A DNA stretch of 64,000 nt from Candidatus Phosphitivorax anaerolimi (GTDB lineage: Bacteria; Desulfobacterota; Desulfomonilia; UBA1062): NCBI GenBank assembly GCA_001896555.1, contig MPOS01000036.1, forward strand, positions 1-64,000, in the 5' to 3' direction. Below are positions 55,506-63,386 of this stretch, one piece after another. Position 1 is the first letter of the stretch. Every line of letters begins with the position of its first letter. The notes under the pieces were generated by a model. That model was not told the origin of the DNA. It worked only from the letters and a program-made list of their open reading frames with translations, and did not search any database. The position numbers and the translations under genes were made by a program.

Positions 55506-57400
55506 AAGGGTATTTCTATATTACTACCCCCATCTACTATGTGAATGCAAAACCGCACCTTGGGCATGTGTATACGACCGTGATCGCTGACGTCCTGGCA
55601 CGGTACCACAAGCTTCTCGGAGAATCGGTGTTCTTCCTCACGGGCACGGACGAGCACGGGGACAAGATCGCGGAAACCGCCAGAAACCTGGGCACCACAC
55701 CAAGAGAGCTCGCCGACGAGAACAGCGCCCGGTTCAGAAACCTCTGGCCCGAGCTCGCCGTGAACAACGACCGGTTCATCCGCACTACCGAGCCCGATCA
55801 TGTCAGGACCGTCCAGACGATTCTGCAGAACGTCTACGACAAAGGCGACATCTATTTCGGCGAGTACGGCGGGTACTACTGTGTCGGCTGCGAGCGGTTC
55901 TTCACGGAGACCGAGATGGTCGACGGCAAATGCCCCATCCATGACAAGGAGCTCGTCTACCGCCAGGAGCAGAACTACTTTTTCCGGATGGAGAAATACC
56001 GGGGCTGGCTCATCGACCACATCACGAACAACCCTGATTTCATCCGGCCGGAGCGGTACAAAAACGAGGTCCTCGGGATGCTCAGAGAGCCGCTGGACGA
56101 TCTTTGCATATCGCGGCCCAAGTCGCGGCTCTCCTGGGGCATCGAGCTCCCCTTCGACAAAGACTATGTGTGCTACGTATGGTTCGATGCCCTCATCAAC
56201 TATCTCACCGGGATCGGATACCCGGACGGCAGGCATTTTTCCGATTTCTGGGCGAGCGCCCAGCACCTCGTGGGCAAGGACATTCTCAAACCCCACGCGG
56301 TCTACTGGCCCACCATGCTCAAGTCCATGGGGGTCGAGCCCTATCGCCATCTGAACGTACACGGCTTCTGGAACGTGGACGAGGCCAAGATGTCCAAGAG
56401 CCTGGGCAACGTGGTGGACCCGCTCGATCTCAAGGAGAAGTATGGGGTCGACGCCTTCCGGTATTTCCTGGTGCGGGAGATGGTCTTCGGCCTGGACTCC
56501 AATTTCTCCGAAGAGGCGCTCATTGAGCGCTACAACGCCGACCTGGCCAACGACCTCGGAAACCTGGTGAGCAGAAGCACCCGGATGGTGGCCAAGTATT
56601 TCGGCAGCACCCTGCCTGATCCTTCCGGGCCGCTCATGCAGGAAGAGAACGAGCTCAGGGAGCTTGCCCTCAAGGTGACCGAAGATTACAAGGCCCGCAT
56701 GGAAAATCTCGAGCTCCACAGCGCCATGGCCTCTGTCTGGTCACTCATCTCGTTCCTGAACAAGTACATCGACAGGACCGCACCGTGGAGCCTTGCCAAG
56801 AGCGACCGTGACCGGCTTGCGGTGGTGATGTATCACCTTATGGAGGGCATCAGGTTCGTGGCGGAAATGGTCTATCCGGTCATGCCTGACACCTCTGCAC
56901 GGATCTTGAGCATTCTGGGAATGGACGAGAAGTTTACGGGCATGAGTCTCGCCGAGTTCGGAAAGCTCAAGGGCGGGACCTCGATCGGGGTTCCCGATGC
57001 ACTCTTCCCCCGGGTGGAGCGCCTGAAAGCGCCTGTCCAGCCGGCCGCTGCAAAGGAACAGGAGAAAGAGGAGGCGAACCTCATCGATATCTCAGATTTC
57101 GCGAAGTGCGTGCTCAGAGTCGGGAAGATCATGGAGGCGAGCAGGGTCGAGAAGTCCGAAAAACTCGTTGTCCTCAAGATTGACGTGGGAAAGACGATAC
57201 AGATAGCTGCCGGCATAGCAAAGAGCTATTCGCCCCAGGAACTCGTGGGCAAATATATTGCCGTGGTGACGAACCTGAAGCCTGCAAAGCTCATGGGCAT
57301 CGAGAGCCAAGGCATGCTCCTGGCAACGGATACCCCCGAAGGGAAGCTCACGCTTCTCACCTTCGACCGGGAGCCGAAAGTGGGGGCAAGAATCAGATAA
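55502..57400 (+). CDS. metG: Methionyl-tRNA synthetase
   Basis: A 632-residue class I synthetase. HLGH (19-22) is the HIGH motif, KMSKS is at 296-300. Zinc-knuckle ligands are Cys127, Cys130, Cys144 and His147 (CVGC...CPIH). A C-terminal EMAP/Trbp111-like tRNA-binding domain (about 530-632; DFAKCVLRVGKIMEASRVEK) aids dimerisation and tRNA binding. Its start overlaps ricT (ATGA), and the next gene starts 13 nt after its stop. Confidence 0.97.
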   Translation: MKGYFYITTPIYYVNAKPHLGHVYTTVIADVLARYHKLLGESVFFLTGTDEHGDKIAETARNLGTTPRELADENSARFRNLWPELAVNNDRFIRTTEPDHVRTVQTILQNVYDKGDIYFGEYGGYYCVGCERFFTETEMVDGKCPIHDKELVYRQEQNYFFRMEKYRGWLIDHITNNPDFIRPERYKNEVLGMLREPLDDLCISRPKSRLSWGIELPFDKDYVCYVWFDALINYLTGIGYPDGRHFSDFWASAQHLVGKDILKPHAVYWPTMLKSMGVEPYRHLNVHGFWNVDEAKMSKSLGNVVDPLDLKEKYGVDAFRYFLVREMVFGLDSNFSEEALIERYNADLANDLGNLVSRSTRMVAKYFGSTLPDPSGPLMQEENELRELALKVTEDYKARMENLELHSAMASVWSLISFLNKYIDRTAPWSLAKSDRDRLAVVMYHLMEGIRFVAEMVYPVMPDTSARILSILGMDEKFTGMSLAEFGKLKGGTSIGVPDALFPRVERLKAPVQPAAAKEQEKEEANLIDISDFAKCVLRVGKIMEASRVEKSEKLVVLKIDVGKTIQIAAGIAKSYSPQELVGKYIAVVTNLKPAKLMGIESQGMLLATDTPEGKLTLLTFDREPKVGARIR

Positions 57401-57413
57401 ACATCCGGGGAAG

Positions 57414-57797
57414 ATGATGCAGAGAGTTCCGATCAATCTGGTGGAGCCGGGCATGGTTCTGGCAAAACCGGTCGTCAACGACGCGGGAATGCCGCTGTGC
57501 GCAGAAGGGACCGAGCTCACAGCCGCCCTCATCGAGAGGCTGAAGCGGATGAACATCTCTCAGCTCACCCTCAAGGGACATCCGGTTGAGATGGGCGGGC
57601 CTGCGAAGAGCCCGGAAGAACAGATCCGGGAAATGACGGCCAGGTTCGCGCGGGTGCAGGGCGACCCCATCATGGACACGATCAGGGAGGCCATCGAGAA
57701 GGCTATTCTCGCCGAATCCATGGAACAGCGGGATGAGCCCGCCGAGCAGGAAGGTTTGGCCAAGGCGGATGGTGCCCAGGGGGAGTCCGGTGGGTAA
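57414..57797 (+). CDS. Small DUF3391-like signalling protein
   Basis: A 127-residue protein. The first 50 residues (VPINLVEPGMVLAKPVVNDAGMPLCAEGTELTAALIERLK) are like the DUF3391 N-terminal domain of HD-GYP proteins, but the HD-GYP catalytic part is absent. A helix and a Glu/Gln-rich tail complete it. Two Met codons are adjacent at the start. Its 3' end overlaps the HDOD gene by 8 nt, so it and HDOD probably work as a pair. The exact function is unknown. Confidence 0.72.
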   Translation: MMQRVPINLVEPGMVLAKPVVNDAGMPLCAEGTELTAALIERLKRMNISQLTLKGHPVEMGGPAKSPEEQIREMTARFARVQGDPIMDTIREAIEKAILAESMEQRDEPAEQEGLAKADGAQGESGG

Positions 57798-58623
57798 GGA
57801 ACAGCACATCAAGGCGATCACCAGGCGCATCCAGAGCCTTCCAACCCTGCCTCCGGTGGTGAAGAAACTGACCGCCATGGTGGAGAGCCCTGATGTGACC
57901 GCCAAGGATGTGGGCAAGCTCATCTCGTCCGATCAGGTCTTAAGCGCAAAGGTGCTCAAGCTGGTCAATTCCTCGTTCTACGGGATCTCGGGCAAGGTAT
58001 CGTCCATCAGTCATGCCGTCATTCTCCTGGGGTTCAATGTCATCAAGGGTGTCGTGCTCTCCGCTTCGGTGTTCGAGATCATGGAGAGGTCTATGATAGG
58101 CCTCTGGGAGCACTCCCTGGGAGCGGCCATCATCTCCGGAACCATCAGCCGGAACCTGGGGCTGAGCGAACCTGAAGAGATATCCACAGCAGCCCTGCTC
58201 CACGATATCGGGAAGGTTCTGGTCAGGGTATCCTTGAGCGAGGACTATGACCGGATTATCCGGATCGCCAGGGAGCAGGACCGTGCCTTCCGGGAGGCGG
58301 AGCTCGAGGTTCTCGGCGTAGACCATGCGGATATCGGCGCATGGCTGTCCAGGGAGTGGGGCCTGCCCAGACAGCTCATCACCCCTATCACCTATCATCA
58401 CGACCCGGACAATGCCCCGGGTCTGCAGGACCGCGCCGCCGTGGTCCATATCGCCGACAGCCTGGCGCATGCATTCGGGGTTGGCGGAGGCCCGGATGGG
58501 GGAGGAGTGCCCCGGATAACGGGGAAGTCATGGAGCCTTCTGGGCCTGCCCGATATCGATCTGACGGCTCTCATGAGGAAGATTCTCGTCGATCTCGAAG
58601 AGGTCGAAAACTACAAACTGTAA
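57790..58623 (+). CDS. HDOD domain protein
   Basis: A 277-residue HDOD protein, starting with GTG (GGGGGAG 4 nt upstream). Recognisable are IQSLPTLPPVVKKLTAMV, LVNSSFYGISGKVSSISHAVILLGF, ALLHDIGKVL with the HD pair, and DHADIGAWLSREWGLP. Phosphohydrolase metal ligands are only partly kept, so it is likely a regulatory domain. The gene lies between a DUF3391-like and a GGDDF gene, suggesting a cyclic-di-GMP-linked response. Confidence 0.88.
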   Translation: MGKEQHIKAITRRIQSLPTLPPVVKKLTAMVESPDVTAKDVGKLISSDQVLSAKVLKLVNSSFYGISGKVSSISHAVILLGFNVIKGVVLSASVFEIMERSMIGLWEHSLGAAIISGTISRNLGLSEPEEISTAALLHDIGKVLVRVSLSEDYDRIIRIAREQDRAFREAELEVLGVDHADIGAWLSREWGLPRQLITPITYHHDPDNAPGLQDRAAVVHIADSLAHAFGVGGGPDGGGVPRITGKSWSLLGLPDIDLTALMRKILVDLEEVENYKL

Positions 58624-58624
58624 A

Positions 58625-58632
58625 GGGGGGGG
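58625..58632 (+). promoter_or_regulatory. Homopolymeric G8 ribosome-binding site
   Basis: Eight consecutive G, 3 nt before the GTG start of the GGDDF gene and 1 nt past the preceding TAA region, in place of a normal Shine-Dalgarno. Such runs can change length by replication slippage, which could vary translation of the downstream gene. Confidence 0.4.
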
Positions 58633-58635
58633 TAA

Positions 58636-59559
58636 GTGAAAACGGCGATCATGGTAAAGGAGAGCCTCGACGAGCATCTCTCCCCGATCATATCCTCTGT
58701 GTTCGATTCCGTCCAGGTCATCCACAGCGATGAAGACTTCCTCTCTCTCATCTCCATGGACCCGCCCGACATCATTCTCGTCGACCGCACCTGCCTGAAG
58801 GAGGAAAAGAGCCGGATTATCGAGGAGTTCAGGAACAGCACCCTGTACGGCCATCTGCCCATCGTGGCCGTCTACAGCGAAAAGGATATCGAAGACCCTG
58901 CAGCGCTCGAGATCCCTATCGACGATTTCATCGTTCTGGGCAGCTCAGAGCTGCAGATCAGGCGAAGGATCGAGTTCATCGCCGGGAGGTCGGTGCGGGA
59001 GAAGGACATAAACCCCCTTACCAAGCTGCCCGGGAACGAATCCATCATCCGCTGCGTACAGCGAATGTTCGACGAAAACAGTGAGATAGCCATCGCCTGG
59101 GTTGACCTCGACAACTTCAAACCGTATAACGAGCGCTACGGATTCTCGAGCGGGGACGAGGTCCTGCTCGCTGCGGCGCGCATCATCACCAATGCCGTTC
59201 GCGGGGCCGGGCACGAAAACATTTTCGTGGGTCACATCGGGGGGGACGATTTCCTCTTTCTCTGCCCCGTTGCAGGGGTCGGGACGATCTGCGAGGAGGT
59301 CATTTCCCGGTTCGACACGGCGATCCGAAACTTCTACAACGAGGAGGACCTGGAACAGGGAGGGATCGTATCCAAGGCCAGGAATGGGGAGATCAGAAAG
59401 TTTCCCGTCATCACCATTTCCATTGCGGTGGTGATCAACGAAAGGAAGCGCTACAGGCATTACGGGCAGGCCTTCCAAGACGCCAAGGAAATCATGAGCT
59501 ATGTAAAGGGACTCGAAGGCAGCAACTACATGATCGACAGAAGGGGGAGGCACCGGTGA
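58636..59559 (+). CDS. GGDEF-type protein with GGDDF motif and receiver-like N-terminus
   Basis: A 307-residue protein, GTG start. Residues 1-~105 resemble a receiver (IILVDRTCLKEEKSRI, Asp50 near the acceptor position, but the usual acidic pair is missing). Residues ~125-300 are a GGDEF domain: LTKLPGNESI, WVDLDNFKPYNERYGFSSGDEVL, and HIGGDDFLFLC (motif GGDDF at 202-206 in place of GGDEF). No RxxD inhibitory site lies five residues upstream. It may be a diguanylate cyclase or a degenerate binding module. Its stop overlaps purB (GTGA). Confidence 0.85.
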   Translation: MKTAIMVKESLDEHLSPIISSVFDSVQVIHSDEDFLSLISMDPPDIILVDRTCLKEEKSRIIEEFRNSTLYGHLPIVAVYSEKDIEDPAALEIPIDDFIVLGSSELQIRRRIEFIAGRSVREKDINPLTKLPGNESIIRCVQRMFDENSEIAIAWVDLDNFKPYNERYGFSSGDEVLLAAARIITNAVRGAGHENIFVGHIGGDDFLFLCPVAGVGTICEEVISRFDTAIRNFYNEEDLEQGGIVSKARNGEIRKFPVITISIAVVINERKRYRHYGQAFQDAKEIMSYVKGLEGSNYMIDRRGRHR

Positions 59560-60845
59560 TCCGCCGCTATTCCAGAGAGATAATGCAGCACATCTGGTCG
59601 GATGAAAACCGGTATCAGAAGTGGCTCGACGTGGAGATCGCCGTCTGTGAGGCCTGGGCCTCTCTGGGAAGGATACCTCAAAAGAGCCTTGAGAATATCA
59701 AATCAAAGGCCCGGTTCACGGTGGAGCGCATCGAGGAGATCGAAGCAGTCACCCGGCACGACGTGATCGCCTTTGTGTCCTGCGTGGCGGAATACGTGGG
59801 AGAGGACGCCCGGTTCATCCACATGGGCATGACCTCCTCCGATGTCCTGGATACCGCCCTTGCCCTGCAGCTCAAAGAGAGCGCGCAGATCATCATCCAG
59901 GATATCCGTACCCTCATGGAGGTGCTCAAGAAAAGGGCCTTCGAATTTAAATATACCCCGGCGATGGGAAGGTCCCACGGCGTACACGCGGAGCCCATCA
60001 CCTTCGGGCTGAAATTCGCCCTGTGGTACGCCGAGATGGCCAGAAACCTCAAGCGCATGGAAGAAGCGGCCCGGGTGATTTCCTTTGGCAAGATCTCGGG
60101 TGCGGTGGGTACCTTCGCCAATATTCCACCCGAGGTGGAGGAGTATGCCTGCAGGCGGCTGGGGCTCGAGCCCGACCCCATCAGCACGCAGATCGTCCAA
60201 CGGGACCGGCATGCCCAGTTCTTCACCACCATCGCCATCATCGGCTCCACCCTGGAGAAGATCGCAACCGAAATCAGGCACCTCCAGCGCACCGAGGTGC
60301 TGGAGGCCATGGAGCCGTTCGGAAAGGGGCAGAAAGGGTCGTCGGCCATGCCGCATAAGAAAAACCCCATCCTCTCTGAGAACATCACCGGCCTCTCCCG
60401 TCTCCTGAGGGGATACTGCCTCTCATCGCTGGAAAACGTGGCCCTGTGGCACGAGCGTGACATCAGCCACTCGAGCGTTGAGCGGGTGATCGCCCCCGAC
60501 GCCACCATCGTGCTCGATTTCGCCCTGGCAAGGCTGACCGGCGTGATCGACGGACTCGTGGTCTATCCCGAGAACATGCAGAAGAACATCGGGCTCACCA
60601 GGGGGCTCTGGCACTCCCAGGGGGTCCTGCTCGCCCTGGTCGACCGGGGGGTTGCCCGGGATACCGCATATCAGTGGGTCCAGCGCAACGCCCTGAAAGT
60701 GTGGGAAAACAAAGGAGAATTCAAGGATCTCCTGCTGGCCGACGAGGATATCGCAAGCACTCTCGGGGCGGATGCTATAGAAAAACTCTTCGATCTTTCT
60801 CATCATCTCAAGTTTGTTGATAATATTTTCGAAAGGGTCTTTTAA
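59556..60845 (+). CDS. purB: Adenylosuccinate lyase
   Basis: A 429-residue enzyme of the fumarase/aspartase superfamily, used twice in purine synthesis (SAICAR and adenylosuccinate cleavage). GTG start with AAGGGGGAGG. The motif SSAMPHKKNPILSENITGLSR is the C3 signature with the catalytic Ser; MGMTSSDVLDTA (C1) and SHGVHAEPITFGLKFALW (C2) are also clear. It overlaps the signalling gene upstream and pyrE downstream by 1 nt. Confidence 0.96.
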   Translation: MIRRYSREIMQHIWSDENRYQKWLDVEIAVCEAWASLGRIPQKSLENIKSKARFTVERIEEIEAVTRHDVIAFVSCVAEYVGEDARFIHMGMTSSDVLDTALALQLKESAQIIIQDIRTLMEVLKKRAFEFKYTPAMGRSHGVHAEPITFGLKFALWYAEMARNLKRMEEAARVISFGKISGAVGTFANIPPEVEEYACRRLGLEPDPISTQIVQRDRHAQFFTTIAIIGSTLEKIATEIRHLQRTEVLEAMEPFGKGQKGSSAMPHKKNPILSENITGLSRLLRGYCLSSLENVALWHERDISHSSVERVIAPDATIVLDFALARLTGVIDGLVVYPENMQKNIGLTRGLWHSQGVLLALVDRGVARDTAYQWVQRNALKVWENKGEFKDLLLADEDIASTLGADAIEKLFDLSHHLKFVDNIFERVF

Positions 60846-61378
60846 TGAATAAAAGAGAGGAGCTTCTGGAAATTATTCGGCGCGATGCGGTCAGGTTCGG
60901 AAAGTTCATCCTCGCTTCAGGGAAGGAGTCGGACCTCTACGTGGACCTGCGCAAGGTGACGCTGCAGCCGAGGTCGGCCCTCCTGATCGGGTCGATCATT
61001 TTCGAGCTGATCAAGGACCGGCCCGTCGACGCTGTCGGGGGGATGTCCATCGGGGCCGATCCCATCGCGACGGCCGCAAGTCTGGTGGCGTACCAGAACG
61101 GGCGGGAGATCGTGGCCTTTCTCGTGAGAAAGGAGAAAAAAGAGCACGGAACGAAGAATCTGGTCGAAGGCCCGATACGTCCCGGGCTCAGGGCGGTGAT
61201 TGTGGAGGATGTCATCACTACGGGCTCCAGCACCATCGCCGCCATACGGAACGCCGAAGAAGTGGGTTTGAAGGTTGAATTGGTCATCGGGATTCTGGAC
61301 AGAATGGAGGGGGGGAAACCCGCCATTGAATCGTTGGGATATGAGGTGCGAACCATATTTACGAGGGAAGATCTCTAA
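60845..61378 (+). CDS. pyrE: Orotate phosphoribosyltransferase
   Basis: A 177-residue PRTase that adds ribose 5-phosphate to orotate. The PRPP-binding motif VIVEDVITTGSSTIAAI is intact, and KEHGTKNLVEG forms the flexible loop (Lys/His). Start ATG overlaps the purB stop (TAATG). Its end lies 26 nt before the L,D-transpeptidase-like gene, so the latter may be transcribed with it. Confidence 0.95.
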   Translation: MNKREELLEIIRRDAVRFGKFILASGKESDLYVDLRKVTLQPRSALLIGSIIFELIKDRPVDAVGGMSIGADPIATAASLVAYQNGREIVAFLVRKEKKEHGTKNLVEGPIRPGLRAVIVEDVITTGSSTIAAIRNAEEVGLKVELVIGILDRMEGGKPAIESLGYEVRTIFTREDL

Positions 61379-61404
61379 AAATTGTGCATGAAGTTGAGGA
61401 TATC

Positions 61405-62676
61405 GTGAGGATATCGAGAAAAATCATCGCGGGCATGATGTTGTTCTCGTTCCTGTGGGCTGGGGAGGTAATGGGGAGCGAGCGTATTCCCGTTCCCCTC
61501 ATCGGGGTCAGGGACGGGATCTATACCGTATGTGTGGATAAGTCCCTCCAGCGGCTCTATGTCTATAACGGGAGAAAGAAGGTAGAGGAGATACCCTGCT
61601 CTACGGGCATGAACCCCGGCGACAAACAGGTGCAGGGCGACCTGCGCACCCCGGAGGGCGTATATTTCTTCGAGAAGATCATCGAGGGGCAGTCCCTTCC
61701 CGAGACCTATGGGTGGAGGGCATACACGCTCAACTATCCCAACACCGTTGACCGGGCGCTGGGGAAAAACGGCAACGGAATCTGGATCCACGGCAGAAAG
61801 CTGCCGCTGGAAAACCGTGACACCAAGGGGTGCGTATCGCTGACCAACAGCGATCTCAAGGTGCTCGATGCCTATCTCGATCCCTACCATACCCCCATCA
61901 TCACCCTCGAAAGCGTAACGACCATCGATGAGCAGAGTCTGGATACCATGGAGTCTCTCTACCGGAGCTTCATCAACGACTGGCTCGATGCCTGGCAGAA
62001 CAAGGATTTCGAAAAATACGAGGCCTGCTACTCTCCACGGTTTTACGATGCCCTTCATGGTCAGGGCCGCGATGGATTTCTGGCCCAGAAAAGGGCGATT
62101 TCCTCCCGGTACGGGCACATCTCAATATTTTCCCAGGGGCTCATCATCGTCGGAACCGACAATTACGTGCTCTGCTACTTCCTGATGGATTACTCGGGAG
62201 ATTCTTTTCAGAGCGCCGGGGTGAAGTATGTCTACCTGGAAAACGGCTCGGAAGGCCCCAGGATCATCGCGGAGGAGTTCACCCCCTTGAACAAGGCCCG
62301 GAAATGGCAGGCCGTGGCAGAGGATCTGAAGAGGCGGCAGAACGAGGACATCCAGAAGTTCCTGGATACCTGGCGTTCGAGTTGGGAAGGCAAAGACCTG
62401 GATACCATGAAAGGTCTCTACCTTGCCTCCTTCCCGGACAGGGAGGGATATTTTGCGGCAAAGGCGAAGAATATTGCCCCGTACCAGTCGGTCAGGGTTA
62501 TCCTCGACGGGGTGGATATCCAGCGCAGCGGGGTATATTGGACCATAACCGCAAACCAGCGGTTCATCTCAGACAGCTACGAGGATTTTGGGAAAAAGAC
62601 GCTCAGGCTCGTGAGCACGTCCCGGGGTTTTCGTGTCATCCAGGAGCAGTGGGAGAAGATAGATGAAGACTCGTGA
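61405..62676 (+). CDS. L,D-transpeptidase/carboxypeptidase, Csd6/Pgp2-like, with two NTF2-like repeats
   Basis: A 423-residue secreted protein. The start GTG at 61405 (GAGG upstream) gives a signal peptide (MRISRKIIAGMMLFSFLWAG); a GTG at 61384 is alternative. Residues ~36-170 are a YkuD domain with catalytic His129 (GIWIHG) and Cys143 (DTKGCVSL). The C-terminal half holds two NTF2-like units starting FINDWLDAWQNKDFEKYEACY (about 189) and FLDTWRSSWEGKDLDTMKGLY (about 319), a clear internal repeat. The YkuD-plus-NTF2 layout is that of Csd6/Pgp2, an L,D-carboxypeptidase trimming peptidoglycan tetrapeptides. The next gene overlaps it by 14 nt. Confidence 0.87.
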   Translation: MRISRKIIAGMMLFSFLWAGEVMGSERIPVPLIGVRDGIYTVCVDKSLQRLYVYNGRKKVEEIPCSTGMNPGDKQVQGDLRTPEGVYFFEKIIEGQSLPETYGWRAYTLNYPNTVDRALGKNGNGIWIHGRKLPLENRDTKGCVSLTNSDLKVLDAYLDPYHTPIITLESVTTIDEQSLDTMESLYRSFINDWLDAWQNKDFEKYEACYSPRFYDALHGQGRDGFLAQKRAISSRYGHISIFSQGLIIVGTDNYVLCYFLMDYSGDSFQSAGVKYVYLENGSEGPRIIAEEFTPLNKARKWQAVAEDLKRRQNEDIQKFLDTWRSSWEGKDLDTMKGLYLASFPDREGYFAAKAKNIAPYQSVRVILDGVDIQRSGVYWTITANQRFISDSYEDFGKKTLRLVSTSRGFRVIQEQWEKIDEDS

Positions 62677-63385
62677 TCCCTACCAGATCATTATCATGCG
62701 GCCCACAGGCGAAAGAGCGGTGATGACCATACGATCATTCTGGGTCAGGGTATTTCTCAGCGTACTCGTCGCCCTGGCCGTTGTACTCGTTGTCCTGGTC
62801 GTGTGGCTCTCTGGAACCCGGGGGGATCTCGCTGAGGCAGAGAGCACCATAGAAATCCAATCCAGGGAGCTCAAAGACCTGAATCTGCTCCTCACCCACA
62901 AGGATGAGGAGATCATCATGCTCAAGAAGAAGCTCAGCCTGAGCACGATTTACCAGCCTCTCCCCGAGCCGGGGGAACCTCCGGCGGCCCCTCGGGAGGA
63001 AGCCCGGGTTGAAGCCCCTGCTGCAGAGGTCCTTCCCCCCATCGCAGGGATAAAAGATCTCGCCCTGTCCGGCGGTGAGCTGAGTTTCAAGGTGGAGAAT
63101 GTCCGCCCCTTAAGCGAGGGTGCTGCAAGGGGGCGTCTCTTTATCGTGTTCAGAAAGCAGGATTCAGAGGTCTGCCACCCGATGGTCAAGATGCAGGACG
63201 GCATTCCGGTGGAGACGAACAGGGGCCTCCCCTTCACGATACGCAACTTCAAGCCCATGAATGTGCCCGTTCCTCCGGACATGTCCGACTGGGAAAGCGT
63301 GGTCTTCTATATCTTCGACGACCAGGGCAGAATGAGACTTTCCATGCCCCTGGACAAAAAGCAGATATATCAGGAAACTCAATGA
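62663..63385 (+). CDS. Bitopic membrane protein with coiled coil, unknown function
   Basis: A 240-residue protein. A cytoplasmic N-terminus of ~22 residues (KTRDPYQIIIMRPTGERAV...), one membrane helix (about 24-50), a coiled coil (about 55-95; LAEAESTIEIQSRELKDLNL), a Pro/Glu-rich linker (about 97-125) and a compact beta-rich domain (about 130-238) facing the periplasm. No family recognised; the topology recalls cell-shape scaffolds such as Csd5. It overlaps the L,D-transpeptidase gene by 14 nt, and the carboxypeptidase gene starts 1 nt after its stop, so all three should be co-expressed. Confidence 0.75.
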   Translation: MKTRDPYQIIIMRPTGERAVMTIRSFWVRVFLSVLVALAVVLVVLVVWLSGTRGDLAEAESTIEIQSRELKDLNLLLTHKDEEIIMLKKKLSLSTIYQPLPEPGEPPAAPREEARVEAPAAEVLPPIAGIKDLALSGGELSFKVENVRPLSEGAARGRLFIVFRKQDSEVCHPMVKMQDGIPVETNRGLPFTIRNFKPMNVPVPPDMSDWESVVFYIFDDQGRMRLSMPLDKKQIYQETQ

Positions 63386-63386
63386 C

